A stretch of DNA of 6,732 nucleotides from Bacteroidota bacterium (GTDB taxonomy: Bacteria > Bacteroidota > Bacteroidia > Cytophagales > Cyclobacteriaceae): assembly GCA_024643595.1 (NCBI GenBank), contig JAHEMS010000199.1:1-6732 (forward strand). The letters are read 5' to 3'. The translations under genes and the position numbers were made by a program. The notes beneath the pieces are model-generated. The model did not search any database, was not told the DNA's origin, and saw nothing but the letters and a program-made list of their open reading frames with translations. This document shows, piece by piece, positions 4,657 through 6,732 of the stretch. Within the stretch, counting starts at the first letter, position 1; every line of letters starts with the position of its first letter.

Positions 4657-6732
4657 ATGCTCGAAAGGTTTTGGAATATGCTTGATGTTGAGCCCGATGA
4701 AGAGGGGCCCGTATCTCTGCTCCTTATCATGAGCTTTTTTATGGGCTTGTTTCTAGCTACGGTAGCCGTTGCATCCCAGACCTTGTTTCTGAACCAGTTT
4801 GACGAGCAATTCGATCTTCCCAAAGCAATTGCTATTTCAGGTGTTATGGGTATGGCTGCAACCCTGATTTATAATGGTTTACAAGGAAGGATATCGTTCA
4901 TCGCCCTTGCCATTTTTAACTTAATTCTGATTATTGGTTTAACTGCCGTTCTGGAATTTGGAGACTCATACATAGAAGACACCAAAAACCTCCACCGCTT
5001 CGGGTTTATGCTTCTGTTGCCATTCGCTTTTTTAATTCAGCTCATATTCTGGGGATCCTTCAATCGAATGTTCAACGTGAGAGTTGCCAAACGCATCATT
5101 GGAAGCGTAGATATAGGTACTGATATTGCTGCCATAATTTCGTTCTTTTCGATACCTGTATTACTCACCAGCGGACTTGAGGTTGAATCACTCTATACAA
5201 TAGGTCTATTCAGTATTATAACCTACCTGTTATTATTTATACTTCTGTCCACTAAATATCTTACCAAAGGGCGCGCGTATTTAACATCAGAATCAGATAT
5301 CAAAAAACTATCACTGGTTCAGTTTCTAAGCAATCGCTACATTATGTTGCTTTCCCTTTTTGTTATCGTTTCAATTATTGGTCTTCAATTTGTTGATTAT
5401 TCATTTTTTAACGCCACCACCAACCAGTTCAGCAATGTGGAGTTACCTTACTTCCTGAGTTACTTCGAGGCTATGGTGGTAATCTTTAGCTTCTTATTCA
5501 CCACGTTTGCCACCGACCGCATTAATCAGGATTATGGGTTACGGGTTTCATTGATCATCAACCCTATTATTCTCATCATTTTTACCGTTTCTGCTTTGGG
5601 CTTAGGCTGGTTTTTTGGTTATGATATTACCACTGGAGAAAAAAGTTCCATTGTGTTTTTCTTCATCGCTGTGGCCATGAGTAAACTGTTCATCAATTCC
5701 TTACGGGATGCCCTTGATTCACCCACCTTCAAATTTTATTATGTTCCCATTGATAAATCAATCAACATTGATGCTCAGACAAAAATCGAAGGATTTGTAA
5801 CGGCGTTAGCGAGCGCTATTGCAGGGGGATTGATTGTTCTGGTTAACCAATTCGAGATATTTAATGTGTTATCGATTACCCTTTTCACATTGCCAGTACT
5901 CGTGATTTGGTACCTGATAACAAATCGCATGTACCATGGATATCGCGATACTTTGCAGGAATCCCTAATAAAAAATAAATCAGCTGTAAGAACTCACATT
6001 GTCAAGGAATACACGATGGACAGCGTTCTCGAAAAAGAAGTGAATAGCACTGCCGAGGAAAAAGTTATTTATGGTTTGAAATTAATGGAAAAACTGGAAC
6101 CGGCTTTATTTGAGACATCCTTACTTCAGTTGGCAGATAGTAAGTTGAAGCGGGTTAGGAAATTTGCTCAGGAGAAAATACAGAAGCTTGGAATTCAGCT
6201 AGGCGAAACCAATGAAATAAGAGGATTGGCGGCTCAGGCAGCTGGTGCTGCAGAAGACAGCGATCTGCTTTCTATATCTACTGAGAAGTTGATGAAGTTA
6301 AGCAAATCCATAAAGCAAACTGATAGAATGCTTGCTGCCAAGCTGATGAGAAAGCTCACTAATCAAAAGACTATTTTTATCCTGCTTGAACTGATGCGCG
6401 ATCCTGATCCTAAGGTGCGCAATGAAGCATTGCTTACGGCCCGAAAAGTGAAGAGACCAGAAACATGGTCTGTGTTAATAGAACTTCTATCGTCCCCGCT
6501 ATATGCGCACCACGCAGCGGCAGCATTAAAAGAAGCGGGTGAACCTGTACTGCCCTATCTTGAATCTGCTTTCCACAAATCAGGACAAAATGATCTGGTC
6601 ATGTTGAAACTTATTCAGATCATGGGGCATATTCCCGGAAAAGAAAGTTTGCAGATGCTCTGGAAAAAAATTGATTACCCTGATAAGCGAATTGTTAAAC
6701 AAATACTCTACTCGCTTCGCTATATTAATTAT
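4657..6732 (+). CDS. Nucleotide-translocase/MFS-like membrane protein with HEAT-like repeat tail; 3' end outside window
   Basis: The frame is open for 692 codons to the right edge, so the protein is incomplete. The start is the ATG at 4657, the first after an in-frame stop at 4642-4644. Residues 18-422 contain about 12 hydrophobic helices (roughly 18-40, 57-75, 78-100, 114-134, 152-172, 178-198, 228-246, 264-284, 294-320, 330-348, 378-396, 400-422). The segment at 350-380 (DALDSPTFKFYYVPID, then KIEGF) resembles the late-loop region of ATP/ADP-translocase (NTT)-like carriers. After a linker, residues about 460-692 are soluble paired helices with HEAT-like features (LLELMRDPDPKVRNEALLTA at 576-595). 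Related Bacteroidota proteins often end in a cyclic-nucleotide-binding domain, which would lie off the window. The substrate is unknown. ATP/ADP exchange is not claimed, since this organism need not be an energy parasite. It likely sits in the inner membrane with the tail in the cytoplasm. Confidence 0.8.
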   Translation, partial: MLERFWNMLDVEPDEEGPVSLLLIMSFFMGLFLATVAVASQTLFLNQFDEQFDLPKAIAISGVMGMAATLIYNGLQGRISFIALAIFNLILIIGLTAVLEFGDSYIEDTKNLHRFGFMLLLPFAFLIQLIFWGSFNRMFNVRVAKRIIGSVDIGTDIAAIISFFSIPVLLTSGLEVESLYTIGLFSIITYLLLFILLSTKYLTKGRAYLTSESDIKKLSLVQFLSNRYIMLLSLFVIVSIIGLQFVDYSFFNATTNQFSNVELPYFLSYFEAMVVIFSFLFTTFATDRINQDYGLRVSLIINPIILIIFTVSALGLGWFFGYDITTGEKSSIVFFFIAVAMSKLFINSLRDALDSPTFKFYYVPIDKSINIDAQTKIEGFVTALASAIAGGLIVLVNQFEIFNVLSITLFTLPVLVIWYLITNRMYHGYRDTLQESLIKNKSAVRTHIVKEYTMDSVLEKEVNSTAEEKVIYGLKLMEKLEPALFETSLLQLADSKLKRVRKFAQEKIQKLGIQLGETNEIRGLAAQAAGAAEDSDLLSISTEKLMKLSKSIKQTDRMLAAKLMRKLTNQKTIFILLELMRDPDPKVRNEALLTARKVKRPETWSVLIELLSSPLYAHHAAAALKEAGEPVLPYLESAFHKSGQNDLVMLKLIQIMGHIPGKESLQMLWKKIDYPDKRIVKQILYSLRYINY

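Noticed and set aside
4602..4823. 73-codon minus-strand open frame
   Set aside because: It overlaps the start of the long membrane protein gene on the opposite strand and has low-complexity Ser-rich content. It is a shadow frame.
1..6732. CRISPR arrays, tRNA or rRNA genes, insertion sequences
   Set aside because: No regularly spaced direct repeats, tRNA-like cloverleaf, rRNA sequence or transposase frame was seen on either strand.

Overview
The window looks like a chromosomal segment of a Bacteroidota species, probably of the Cytophagales or a related group. The evidence is moderately AT-rich DNA, no usable Shine-Dalgarno sequences before the genes, two perfect TAnnTTTG (-7) promoter boxes of the Bacteroidota type, and protein variants typical of that phylum (MenC, MenE, a long QueA-like protein, and a nucleotide-translocase-like membrane protein with a HEAT-like tail). 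The assignment is inferred from sequence character and was not tested by a search.

Layout from left to right. Positions 1-828 (+) hold the 3' part of menE (o-succinylbenzoate-CoA ligase), whose 5' end lies outside the window. A strong hairpin at 832-874 separates it from a convergent minus-strand block. In transcription order that block is menC (3095-2004, o-succinylbenzoate synthase), an unrecognised 86-residue protein (1930-1670) and an XRE/S24 self-cleaving-type repressor (1666-887). The two small genes are 3 bp apart and so probably co-translated. The whole 73-bp gap between menC and the 86-residue gene is one large imperfect palindrome. It contains two near-identical 21-bp dyads and an inner dyad, and is best read as the operator of the repressor operon. 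A third copy of the dyad core lies inside menC.

menC is transcribed divergently from a 397-residue QueA-like gene (3175-4368, +), with back-to-back -7 boxes in the short gap between them. Then comes a 288-bp gap with traces of what may be a decayed small helix-turn-helix gene. From 4657 to the right edge (+) runs a long open frame of at least 692 codons. It encodes about 12 membrane helices followed by helical HEAT-like repeats, and it continues outside the window.

Functionally, menC and menE catalyse consecutive steps of classical menaquinone synthesis (OSB formation, then OSB-CoA formation). They point toward each other here with the repressor pair between them. The most interesting part is the compact switch at 887-2003: a repressor with an intact Ser/Lys dyad and an Ala-Gly cleavage-like site, an unknown small partner protein, and a symmetric multi-site operator filling the whole promoter gap. 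Most other content is ordinary core metabolism.
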